Assembly: GCA_018679315.1 (NCBI GenBank)
Contig: JAHHLF010000039.1
Coordinates: 1-10,935, forward strand
Direction of reading: 5' to 3'
DNA from: Bacteroidia bacterium
GTDB taxonomy: Bacteria; Bacteroidota; Bacteroidia; Flavobacteriales; Flavobacteriaceae
Length of the DNA: 10,935 bases
Shown in pieces: positions 1 to 7,112 of the stretch; the stretch's first letter is position 1, and each line of letters begins with the position of its first letter. The position numbers were made by a program, and so were the translations under genes. The notes beneath the pieces were generated by a model. It ran no database searches. It saw only the letters and a list, made by a program, of their open reading frames with translations, and had not been told where the DNA came from.

Positions 1-330
1 GTCTCAGTACCAGTGTGGGGGATCCCCCTCTCAGGGCCCCTACCCATCATAGCCTAGGTAAGCCGTTACCTTACCTACTAACTAATGGGACGCATAGCCA
101 TCTTATACCGTCGAAACTTTACTCTAAAATATCATGCGATAATTAGAGACCACGGGGTATTAATCCGGATTTCTCCGGGCTATCCCCCAGTACAAGGTAG
201 GTTCTATACGCGTAACTCACCCGTGCGCCGGTCGTCAGCAAGAAGCAAGCTTCTTCTGTTACCCCTCGACTTGCATGTGTTAAGCCTGCCGCTAGCGTTC
301 ATCCTGAGCCAGGATCAAACTCTTCATTGT
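1..330 (-). rRNA. rrs: 16S ribosomal RNA, 5' end (partial)
   Basis: This is the 5' third of the small-subunit rRNA, read on the minus strand and cut by the left edge of the window. The reverse complement near 311-328 gives the conserved 5' motif GAAGAGTTTGATCCTGGCTC, followed by AGGATGAACGCTAGCGGCAGG and a V1 loop with the stem around GAAGAAGCTTGCTTCTT. Positions 1-30 match the conserved GGGGGATCCCCCACACTGG...ACTGAGAC region near E. coli position 320. The sequence style (GGCTTAACACATGCAAGTCGAGGGGTAACA) is that of Flavobacteriaceae. The mature 5' end is placed at about 330 by alignment from memory with E. coli, with an uncertainty of a few bases. A small open frame at 85-345 is an artefact of this gene. 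Confidence 0.97.
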
Positions 331-426
331 AGTAACTTAATATAATAATACACTAACACTCAATGATAGGTTATAATCCCGCCCAATATTATTGGTTCTT
401 GAATTGACTAATCAATTTATGGTTCC

Positions 427-468
427 AAAAAAAAAAAAAATTATTTCGCCCAGCTAAGTGCGAAATAA
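427..468 (-). terminator. Terminator-like hairpin with U14 inside the rRNA leader
   Basis: On the minus strand TTATTTCGC (468-460) and GCGAAATAA (449-441) form a perfect 9-bp stem with a 10-nt loop, followed at once by 14 T residues (440-427). This is the geometry of an intrinsic terminator for leftward transcription, although the stem has only three G-C pairs and may be weak. It lies downstream of the rRNA promoter and upstream of 16S, so it would have to be read through to make rRNA. It could act as an attenuator overcome by antitermination, as a block on readthrough from the porin gene, or as a processing stem. Confidence 0.5.
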
Positions 469-477
469 CGCTGTTTG

Positions 478-494
478 CCAATATTTCAATGAAC
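478..494 (-). promoter_or_regulatory. boxA-like antitermination element (tentative)
   Basis: The minus strand reads GTTCATTGAAATATTGG. It resembles the boxA region of rRNA leaders (E. coli core TGCTCTTTAACA), which recruits NusB and ribosomal protein S10 to make RNA polymerase resist termination. Its position, between the promoter and a terminator-like hairpin and about 150 nt before 16S, fits. The match is by resemblance only and bases differ from the E. coli core. Confidence 0.4.
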
Positions 495-502
495 TTTTAA
501 AT

Positions 503-553
503 AGGATTTTCAATCCTTCAAAAACGAAGGATTAATATACAAAAATTAATCCT
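503..553 (-). repeat. Competing inverted repeats in the rRNA leader
   Basis: On the minus strand four short segments can pair in alternative ways. Segment 1 (553-545, AGGATTAAT) is complementary to segment 2 (536-528, ATTAATCCT). Segment 2 extended (533-526, AATCCTTC) is complementary to segment 3 (519-512, GAAGGATT). Segment 3 (AGGATT) is complementary to segment 4 (508-503, AATCCT). Pairs 1:2, 2:3 and 3:4 cannot all form together. All pairings are exact. Whether this is regulatory, a processing site or chance in AT-rich DNA is not known. Confidence 0.55.
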
Positions 554-595
554 AAAAATCTGCCTTTATTACATATCTCGTTCTAAAAGCGGGTG

Positions 596-626
596 CAAAT
601 ATACAGGGAAGATTTCGTATACACAA
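596..626 (-). promoter_or_regulatory. rRNA operon promoter, Bacteroidota type
   Basis: On the minus strand the sequence reads TTG (626-624), a 20-nt spacer, then TATATTTG (603-596). This matches the Bacteroidota housekeeping consensus TTG - about 19 nt - TAnnTTTG in both boxes. Transcription would start at about 590. The upstream side (631-670) is rich in A and T runs, as expected of an UP-like region of a strong rRNA promoter. Orientation and position, about 260 nt before the 16S gene, support the call. Confidence 0.75.
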
Positions 627-679
627 CACTAAATAAAAAAAAATCAATCTTTTTCTTAACCTCCTTTTTTAGACCCTGT

Positions 680-2662
680 TTATGAGAAGAAATTCCACAC
701 CAATCCAAAGCGAATTACAAAGTCCCTATATGGGTATCCCGGGGCCGCGTAGAAGGTGTTCTCGGAGAAAGAAGAATTGAAATGTTCGGCCTTTAAATAG
801 ATCCGGGTTTGCTTAATTTTTGCATTGATAAAAAAGTCGAGCATTGGAAAGCCACCGAACTCTTCGTTTTCCTGCACATAAAATTCTGCCAGTAAAGGGT
901 TATACGAATTCATTTGATAGGACGTAAAGTACTTCAAAGAAACTCCTGTCTGTAAGAACATCGCCTTGTCAAATAACTCGCTGGAGAAATACAAACTATT
1001 GCGGGTTACTAAAGACGGCACATTAAATACCTGCGAATCCTGACTCACCTGTTGCAACATAACCGTGTTAGCCAAAGACCATTTGCCCCAGCTGAGATCA
1101 TTCCTCAACTTCACTTTTAAATAATTAATACTATTCCCTTCCTGGAAAGGCTGGATAAAGCCATTTTCCTGCCCTTCATCTATTTGCTCCTGCGTAGCTG
1201 TAGAGGCGAAATACGAATAGTTGTCGAGAATGCTATACTGCACTTCCACTTCACCCCACTTATCTGATGTCAAACCCACTCTTAGACTATTCACCTGCTC
1301 GTTCTCAAAACCTCCATCATTTTGCCAATTGTAATTGAGGTATTCTGATTGATATAAAAGAAAATTAAAGTTGGGCAGACGGGAAGAAGAATGTATGCCA
1401 GCATTAGCGATCCATCCTTCCTTGATCCTATACGAGGCTGAGGCATCTAAAAAGGAATCCGTAAGGTCTCCTGTTAAAGTGTACATCCCAGTGCCATCTA
1501 AAGAAAGAGGACCCAGTTGTTTTTGATAGCGCGCACCCAGCACTAACTCCTCTCCGGCAAGTCGGTTATCAATCTGCCCGGAAGGAGTCGTAAGAATACT
1601 GTTGAAGAAATAATCATAATCAAAATACTGGGCAAAACCCTTAAGAGTCCCCAGCGTTTTATTTTCAAAGCTGAGGCTAAGCTCATTCATCATGGATTTG
1701 ATGGTCGACTTATCATCAATAGGAGATAAAATTATATCTCCAAAATAATCGTCCTGAGCACTCTGCTGAAACTGGTAATATTTGCTTTCATAATTAAAGG
1801 TATGCCCCAGTGAAAGCGATGTCTTTCTGTATCCGCTGCTGTCTTGTTTAGATCTTAACAGCGTATAGGCGTGGTCTAAAAAGTAACGCTTACCAAGAAC
1901 CTTATTATTGGCATTGGAGAAATTCACATCGATCCTTGATCGGTCGTCAAAATCCGGATTGCCCGATTCAAATTGTTCTATTTTGTTTGACAAACCCCCG
2001 TTTTCCTCGCCTTCTATATCCTGATGGGCCATATGTGCCCGTATTCGATAACGCCCGTTTTTCGAGGACGTATTAAATGAAGCTCTGAAATTTCCTGATT
2101 CACCCTGACTGTATTGGTATTTGCCCAGTGATCGAAATCCCTTATATGCTACAGAAAAGTTTGTTCTTATTGATGTATTGAAGGTCAGTATAGCATCGAG
2201 CATTTGCCCTTGTTCAAAAGTTGTTTTGAACATGAGATCTGTCATAGGCGTGGGTACATTATAATAAGGTATATCCTCTACCTCCATATAATTAAAATGC
2301 CGTGCCCTTGCCCCAAGCCTTGGGTAATACTGTATCCTGTCTACTTCATACCCCAGCGAATTATACGGCTGGCCTACATTGGAAAAAGGCATTAGTTCAA
2401 AATTGTCTTTCCGCAGGTAATTGTAGCGATACTCTTTTTGAATACTTAAAGTAGTATCCAAATATGTCGTATCCCTTCGATAAGATATGATCTGGTATTT
2501 TTCTATACTCAGCTCAGGTTTCTTGCCCTTCGAGTCTAAACGTCTATTCTCATTCTCTCGAAAGAAGGCAGAATCTTTCAACCGGGTCGGCGGCCTAGGA
2601 TCATCCTGGGCGATAGATATTAAAGGGAATATGAATACTACTAAGCAGACTAAATATTTCAT
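680..2662 (-). CDS. Putative outer-membrane porin (Porin_10-like), 660 aa
   Basis: This resembles the Bacteroidota 'putative porin' family (Pfam Porin_10), a beta-barrel protein of the outer membrane whose substrate is not known. The N-terminus is a signal peptide (residues 1-19, hydrophobic core LVCLVVFIFPLI, probable cleavage after SIA before QDD). A short charged, proline-bearing stretch follows, then the family-like stretch DTTLSIQKEYRYNYLRKDNF at about residues 69-88 and FSNVGQPYNSLGY just after it. The rest alternates polar and aromatic residues as barrel strands do and ends in an aromatic strand (FGLVWNFFS) with a penultimate F, typical for BAM-inserted proteins. The length is normal for the family. 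I chose the ATG at 2662 because it starts directly at the signal peptide; a TTG at 2683 adds only seven unlikely residues. There is no Shine-Dalgarno sequence. The gene is divergent from the secreted protein at 2838 and lies upstream of, and in line with, the rRNA operon. Confidence 0.85.
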   Translation of the reverse strand: MKYLVCLVVFIFPLISIAQDDPRPPTRLKDSAFFRENENRRLDSKGKKPELSIEKYQIISYRRDTTYLDTTLSIQKEYRYNYLRKDNFELMPFSNVGQPYNSLGYEVDRIQYYPRLGARARHFNYMEVEDIPYYNVPTPMTDLMFKTTFEQGQMLDAILTFNTSIRTNFSVAYKGFRSLGKYQYSQGESGNFRASFNTSSKNGRYRIRAHMAHQDIEGEENGGLSNKIEQFESGNPDFDDRSRIDVNFSNANNKVLGKRYFLDHAYTLLRSKQDSSGYRKTSLSLGHTFNYESKYYQFQQSAQDDYFGDIILSPIDDKSTIKSMMNELSLSFENKTLGTLKGFAQYFDYDYFFNSILTTPSGQIDNRLAGEELVLGARYQKQLGPLSLDGTGMYTLTGDLTDSFLDASASYRIKEGWIANAGIHSSSRLPNFNFLLYQSEYLNYNWQNDGGFENEQVNSLRVGLTSDKWGEVEVQYSILDNYSYFASTATQEQIDEGQENGFIQPFQEGNSINYLKVKLRNDLSWGKWSLANTVMLQQVSQDSQVFNVPSLVTRNSLYFSSELFDKAMFLQTGVSLKYFTSYQMNSYNPLLAEFYVQENEEFGGFPMLDFFINAKIKQTRIYLKAEHFNSSFSENTFYAAPGYPYRDFVIRFGLVWNFFS

Positions 2663-2837
2663 GCAGGTATCTCGCTGTGGCAAAGGTAATTTTTTGGATC
2701 GATTAAAAAATCCAAAGAAATCTTAATGTCCTGACTTCTTTTGACATGTATACGCTAATCTTCCCTATTCTGGCGCAGAGAGGCGATTAAAATTGACTGA
2801 TCATCAAATTTTCACTTTATTTACGCAAAAACACGGT
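2663..2837. other. Divergent intergenic region between porin and secreted-protein genes
   Basis: This 175-bp spacer must hold the promoters of both divergent genes. The porin side has the TACCTTTG box listed separately. On the plus strand I see only poor candidates: TTG (2741-2743) with TATTCTGG (2766-2773), and TTG (2793-2795) with TATTTACG (2818-2825). Both have 22-nt spacers and mismatches in the -7 box. No clear operator, repeat or RNA is visible. Confidence 0.5.
2681..2688 (-). promoter_or_regulatory. Possible -7 box for the porin gene
   Basis: The minus strand reads TACCTTTG, a full match to the Bacteroidota -7 consensus TAnnTTTG, 18 nt upstream of the ATG at 2662. At the expected -33 distance only a T run is found, and the nearest TTG (2715-2713) gives a 24-nt spacer, which is long. 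If used, the 5' leader would be only about 12 nt. Confidence 0.4.
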
Positions 2838-5800
2838 ATGAGAAGAAAAGTACTCCTTCTTTTTTTATGTGCTGTCGGCACTACTTTCGCTCAGTTTAAC
2901 GAAAGTGCGCCCTGGATGGCCGAGCTGAAAAAATCATCTGATCCGGCAGCGAGAATTTCCTCTCAACCCTATACGATCGATGAAATTTCAGAAGCTTTTC
3001 TTCGCTACTGGGAAGGAAAGGATCCTTCGATAAAAGGCAGTGGTTTCAAACCCTTTATGCGCTGGCAAAATTACTGGGAGCAGATGGCAGATGCAAAGGG
3101 GAATCTACCCACACCTGATGCCTTGTATCAGAGCTGGAAAAATAAAGTAAATAGCAGCAAACCCCCAAATCCCACTAGCAATTGGACATCTATTGGACCA
3201 TTTGTGCATGATATTTATCCCGGAGTTGCACCTGGACAGGGTCGCATTAATGCTATTGCAGTAGACCCAAACAATGAAAATATTTGGTATGCCGGAGCTC
3301 CGGCTGGCGGTATTTGGAAATCTACAGATGCTGGGAGTAACTGGACCAATCTTTTCGATGATTTCTTGCAGATAGGTGTGTCGGGAATTGCGATCGACCC
3401 CAATGATAGTAATACCATCTATATAGCCACAGGTGATGATGACGCCGCAGATTCGTATAGCATTGGTGTTTTTAAATCTACGGATGGAGGTGCAAGTTGG
3501 GCAGCAACAGGATTAAACCCTTCCAATACAACAGTGGCAACTACGATGAATGAGATCACGATCGATCCTACCAATTCTGATATTATTTGGGTGGGTACCA
3601 GCGATGGGCTGTACAAAACTGTTGATGCGGGAATCACCTGGGAAGTAAAATCCATTTTACCAATAACCGATTTCAAATTAAAACCAGGAGATCCGAATAC
3701 GGTATATGCCGTGACCAATTCGGCCTTTTACCGTTCTACGGATGGTGAAAATTTTACGATCAATGTGGATATCCTGCCCACTTCTTCCGGTAGGCGAGTA
3801 CTAGGTGTTACACCGGCAAATCCAGAGGCAGTTTACATTTTAACCGCTGGGGGGCCACCTAATTTTGCCTATCAGGGATTTTTTAAATCCACCGATAGTG
3901 GATTAACTTTTACAGAAAGCCCAAATAACACCAACATCATGGAATCTTCCCAGGCCTGGTTCGACCTGGCGCTGGAGATCTCGCCCACTGATGAGAATGA
4001 AGTCTATATGGGTTGTCTGAATATTTGGAAGAGTATTGATGGCGGCGATAGCTTCACTCAGGTTAATCAATGGAATATCAACAATCCGGCATATACACAT
4101 GCCGATATACACACCCTGAAATTTTTCAATAACACCTTATTTTGTGGTAGTGATGGAGGCCTCTATATTTCAGATGATGGCGCTACTACTTTTACCGATA
4201 AAACCGCCGGGATGGCCATAGGCCAATTCTACCGTCTGGCTGTTTCTAAAAGCGATGCTGGAAAAATGGCGGGCGGACTACAAGATGTAGGCGGACAAGT
4301 TTTAGAAGGAAACAACTGGAACAATTACTACGGTTTTGGCGGCGATGGAATGGACAATGAGATCAGCCCATTGAACGACAATCTTATTTATGGTTTTATT
4401 CAATTCGGCCAGTTTCTACAGCTTTCTATAAATTCAGGTCAATCGGTTGGAATTGTGGGATCACCACAAAGTACTTCCGGTGGTTCTGTTCTTGGGAATT
4501 GGATCACCCCATTGGCCATAGCCAGTGACGGGGAAGTATATTCCGGTTATGATGCAGTGTACAGGCTCGATACCAATGTATGGACAAAACTTTCAACAAA
4601 CCTTGGGTCAACCGATATAGATGATCTGGAAGTAGACAAGACAGATCCTCAGGTGATCTATGCAGCAGAAAGTGGGAGTATCTTCAGAAGTGGTGATGGC
4701 GGAACAACATTTACAACATTCTATCAAGGAACAGCTGAGATCTCAGATATGGCGGTTAATTCAACTGATGGGTCCGAAGTCTACTTTATTACTTCCCTGA
4801 GGCCTGGAATCGACCAGGAAACACAGTTAAATCAAGAACGTAAAGTGTTCAAAATCCCTGTGAACCCGGATGGCAGTCCGGGAACTGCAGAAGATATTAC
4901 ATTGAATCTTCCATCGGACCAGGCGTTTTTTGCCATTGCACACCAGGGGCGACATACAGATAACCCTATCTATGTAGGTACAAATCTTGGGATCTATCGA
5001 TTAGATGATACGCTTACAGAATGGGAAGAGTACTCAACTAATTTCCCCGGAGTAGCGGTAAGTGACCTGGAGATAAACCTGGATGATGAAGTGATTACGG
5101 CCTCCACCTACGGACGCGGTGTATTTCAATCTCCTATCCCAGTACAGGTGCCCGCAGAAGAATTACGCCTGATAAGCGTAAGTCCCGGAGGCAGTGAAGT
5201 ATTATGTGGTGATGCATCCCCGGAGATCGTTGTAGAAAACACAGGAACAAATCCGATAACCGCTGTGGAAATTACCTATAATTTCAGTGATGCATTGCCC
5301 GAAAGCTTTACGGAAAATTTGACCCTGGCTTCAGGGGAAACAACGACCATTGCCCTTCCAGGCATTGGCAATCAGCCAGGTACATTTGAAATAGATGTAA
5401 CTGCCACCACCGCCAATGACACCTATGCCGATAATAATGTAATAGAAGAAGATTTTATTTTCAATACAGCTGGGGTAACAAGCACTGTCAACACATTTGA
5501 AACAGCAGAAGATGCGCTTGTCGCATTTGATGAAAATTCCGTTGCAAGTACATGGGAGCAGGGCGTCCCAGCCGGAGCTTTATTAAACCAGGCTACTTCT
5601 GGGACCCAGGTATATGCCACCAACTTAGATGGCAATTATCCCGATGTGACAAAGGGTATTCTCCTCAGTGAATGTTATGATCTTTCTACTGTGATAGGTC
5701 CTGTCTTAAAATTTAATATGGCCTATGACCTGGAAGAAAACTGGGATGTGGTATATGTTCAATATTCAATTGATGGCGGTCTAAGCTGGGAAGTTCTGGG

Positions 5801-7112
5801 AGCTGTAGACAGCGTACCGAACTGGTATACAAGTAACCGCACTAATGCTACCTCTGGTGATGATGACGATTGCCAAATTTGTCCCGGGGCGCAATGGACA
5901 GGAACAAATGCGACCATGACGGAGTACGCATATGATTTTAATTTGAATGCATCTTTAGGTGAGACTGATCTCACGGGAGCCACAAATATTGTTTTCAGAA
6001 TCGTCTTTCATTCAGATTTCTTTGTAAACCAGGAAGGGGTTGTCGTTGATGATCTTGTAGTAGATGGTTTTGTGGATGATGAAGATGACGATAATGATGG
6101 CATACTCGATGTTAATGATAATTGTCCGTTGATCGCCAATTCAGATCAGCTGGACACAGATGGAGATGGCTTAGGAGATGCCTGTGACCTGGACGATGAT
6201 AACGACGGGATCTTAGATGCCGATGATAATTGTCCATTGATTGCGAATTCAGATCAGGCTGATTTTGATGAAGACGGTATAGGCGATGTCTGTGATGATG
6301 ATGCTGATAATGACAATGTCCCCAATGCTTCCGACCTATGCGATGAAACACCGGCAGGTACCATTGTGGATAGTAACGGCTGTGAAGTATTTAGCTTACC
6401 GGTTTCCAATTTCAGGATCCTTACCCGAGGCGAATCTTGTATCTCCAGTAATAATGGGGCTATTGAAATTGAAGCCGTGGAAATGTTGAACTATACAGTT
6501 GCATTGACCGGTGAAGGCTTAGACGATATCCAGCCCTTTACCGATATCATTTCTTTTACTGATCTGGTGGGCGGTAATTACACGCTGTGCTTCACAATAG
6601 ATAGCGAACCAGGCTATGAGCAATGTTATGAAGTCGTGGTAGACGAACCCCAGGATCTATCCGTATTCGGAAAAGTTTCCAGTCTCGACAATAAGGTCAC
6701 CCTGGATCTGGACGGAGGAAAAGTCTACACAATAGAAGTAAATGATGAAGTGTATACAACAACAGAATCTTCCATTACACTTCCATTGGATCGGGTTGAG
6801 AATGTTATTAAGGTACGCACTGAAAAACCCTGCCAGGGGGTCCATGAAGAAACCATCGTCTTAAGTGATGAGTTGCTTATCTATCCGAATCCCATTCGCA
6901 ATGGCATTGTTAGTGCCTACCTGGGCGAATTAAGCTCAGAGGAGGTTACCGTAAGCTTATTTACGGTGAATGGTTCGAAGGTATACTCTAAACGAATTCG
7001 ATTAGACAATAAAGAAGTCCAGATAAATGTATCTGAGCTTCCCGAAAGTGTCTATCTCATGAACATCAGAACGGCAAGGGCCCTGATCAACTACAAAATA
7101 ATTAAGCGATGA
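2838..7112 (+). CDS. Secreted Asp-box beta-propeller protein with TSP3 repeats and T9SS sorting domain, 1424 aa
   Basis: This is a large cell-surface or secreted protein of unknown substrate. It opens with a signal peptide (1-18, cleavage after TTFA). Residues about 130-760 form a sialidase/VPS10-type propeller region with eight Asp-box motifs of the S-x-D-x-G-x-T-W/F kind, at residues 162, 214, 261, 300, 351, 399, 445 and 618. Next come a CARDB/Ig-like domain (about 776-878) and a MAM- or jelly-roll-like domain (about 883-1078, with YVQYSIDGGLSWEVLG). Two 36-residue thrombospondin type-3 calcium repeats and a degenerate third follow (1083-1182). Then comes a beta-rich region often seen before T9SS signals in flavobacteria (about 1190-1340), and last a type A sorting domain (1346-1424, starting LLIYPNPI and ending with a basic tail KIIKR). 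Type IX secretion would carry it across the outer membrane and cleave the C-terminal domain. The ATG at 2838 sits at the signal peptide; an upstream TTG at 2793 would bury it. Asp-boxes are structural and do not prove glycosidase activity. The gene overlaps the next by 4 nt. Confidence 0.9.
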   Translation: MRRKVLLLFLCAVGTTFAQFNESAPWMAELKKSSDPAARISSQPYTIDEISEAFLRYWEGKDPSIKGSGFKPFMRWQNYWEQMADAKGNLPTPDALYQSWKNKVNSSKPPNPTSNWTSIGPFVHDIYPGVAPGQGRINAIAVDPNNENIWYAGAPAGGIWKSTDAGSNWTNLFDDFLQIGVSGIAIDPNDSNTIYIATGDDDAADSYSIGVFKSTDGGASWAATGLNPSNTTVATTMNEITIDPTNSDIIWVGTSDGLYKTVDAGITWEVKSILPITDFKLKPGDPNTVYAVTNSAFYRSTDGENFTINVDILPTSSGRRVLGVTPANPEAVYILTAGGPPNFAYQGFFKSTDSGLTFTESPNNTNIMESSQAWFDLALEISPTDENEVYMGCLNIWKSIDGGDSFTQVNQWNINNPAYTHADIHTLKFFNNTLFCGSDGGLYISDDGATTFTDKTAGMAIGQFYRLAVSKSDAGKMAGGLQDVGGQVLEGNNWNNYYGFGGDGMDNEISPLNDNLIYGFIQFGQFLQLSINSGQSVGIVGSPQSTSGGSVLGNWITPLAIASDGEVYSGYDAVYRLDTNVWTKLSTNLGSTDIDDLEVDKTDPQVIYAAESGSIFRSGDGGTTFTTFYQGTAEISDMAVNSTDGSEVYFITSLRPGIDQETQLNQERKVFKIPVNPDGSPGTAEDITLNLPSDQAFFAIAHQGRHTDNPIYVGTNLGIYRLDDTLTEWEEYSTNFPGVAVSDLEINLDDEVITASTYGRGVFQSPIPVQVPAEELRLISVSPGGSEVLCGDASPEIVVENTGTNPITAVEITYNFSDALPESFTENLTLASGETTTIALPGIGNQPGTFEIDVTATTANDTYADNNVIEEDFIFNTAGVTSTVNTFETAEDALVAFDENSVASTWEQGVPAGALLNQATSGTQVYATNLDGNYPDVTKGILLSECYDLSTVIGPVLKFNMAYDLEENWDVVYVQYSIDGGLSWEVLGAVDSVPNWYTSNRTNATSGDDDDCQICPGAQWTGTNATMTEYAYDFNLNASLGETDLTGATNIVFRIVFHSDFFVNQEGVVVDDLVVDGFVDDEDDDNDGILDVNDNCPLIANSDQLDTDGDGLGDACDLDDDNDGILDADDNCPLIANSDQADFDEDGIGDVCDDDADNDNVPNASDLCDETPAGTIVDSNGCEVFSLPVSNFRILTRGESCISSNNGAIEIEAVEMLNYTVALTGEGLDDIQPFTDIISFTDLVGGNYTLCFTIDSEPGYEQCYEVVVDEPQDLSVFGKVSSLDNKVTLDLDGGKVYTIEVNDEVYTTTESSITLPLDRVENVIKVRTEKPCQGVHEETIVLSDELLIYPNPIRNGIVSAYLGELSSEEVTVSLFTVNGSKVYSKRIRLDNKEVQINVSELPESVYLMNIRTARALINYKIIKR
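6084..6383 (+). repeat. Thrombospondin type-3 repeats encoded as 108-nt tandem units
   Basis: Two adjacent 108-nt units (6084-6191 and 6192-6299) encode 36-residue repeats beginning DDDNDGILD and containing DNCPLIANSDQ and a GD-x-CD end. A shortened third unit (6300-6383) begins DADNDNVPNASDLC. The pattern of Asp and Asn with paired Cys is the calcium-binding TSP3 fold, which usually forms a rigid, calcium-stabilised spacer between a surface protein's functional part and its anchor or sorting domain. Synonymous codon differences between the units suggest that the duplication is not recent. Confidence 0.85.
6874..7109 (+). other. T9SS type A C-terminal sorting domain
   Basis: The last 79 residues of the 2838-7112 protein start with LLIYPNPI and continue through VTVSLFTVNGSKVYS and ELPESVYLMNIRT to the end NYKIIKR. 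YPNP at the start, the central 'L-x-x-x-NG' turn and the 'G/S-x-Y-x-x-x-I' strand are hallmarks of the type A sorting domain. It is recognised by the type IX translocon and removed by PorU. A functional T9SS is therefore expected elsewhere in the genome. Confidence 0.88.

Larger units (their letters stand above)
331..590 (-). other. 16S rRNA leader (transcribed spacer upstream of 16S)
   Basis: This is the roughly 260-nt stretch between the predicted rRNA start site and the mature 16S end. It contains no gene. Read on the minus strand it holds, in order, a block of competing inverted repeats (553-503), a boxA-like stretch (494-478), a 9-bp hairpin followed by U14 (468-427), a 6-bp hairpin AATTGA/TCAATT (402-417) and a 5-bp hairpin CCAAT/ATTGG (383-395). 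Leaders of rRNA operons normally carry antitermination and processing signals, and these elements fit that role. The boundaries are inferred from the promoter and from the 16S 5' end. Confidence 0.7.

Noticed and set aside
85..345. Plus-strand open frame of 86 codons
   Set aside because: It lies antisense to conserved 16S rRNA sequence; the open frame is a by-product of rRNA.
2663..2683. Upstream TTG start for the porin gene
   Set aside because: It adds seven residues in front of a well-formed signal peptide and overlaps the likely promoter box; the ATG at 2662 is better.
2793..2837. Upstream TTG start for the secreted protein
   Set aside because: It would place 15 polar residues before the signal peptide; the ATG at 2838 begins directly with the basic-hydrophobic signal.
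3200..4800. Calling the propeller protein a sialidase
   Set aside because: Asp-boxes alone are shared by many propeller families and no catalytic residue set could be identified by eye.
6112..6351. Minus-strand His-rich open frame
   Set aside because: It is the complement of the Asp/Asn-rich TSP3 repeats; GAT and GAC codons read as ATC/GTC or CAT frames on the other strand.
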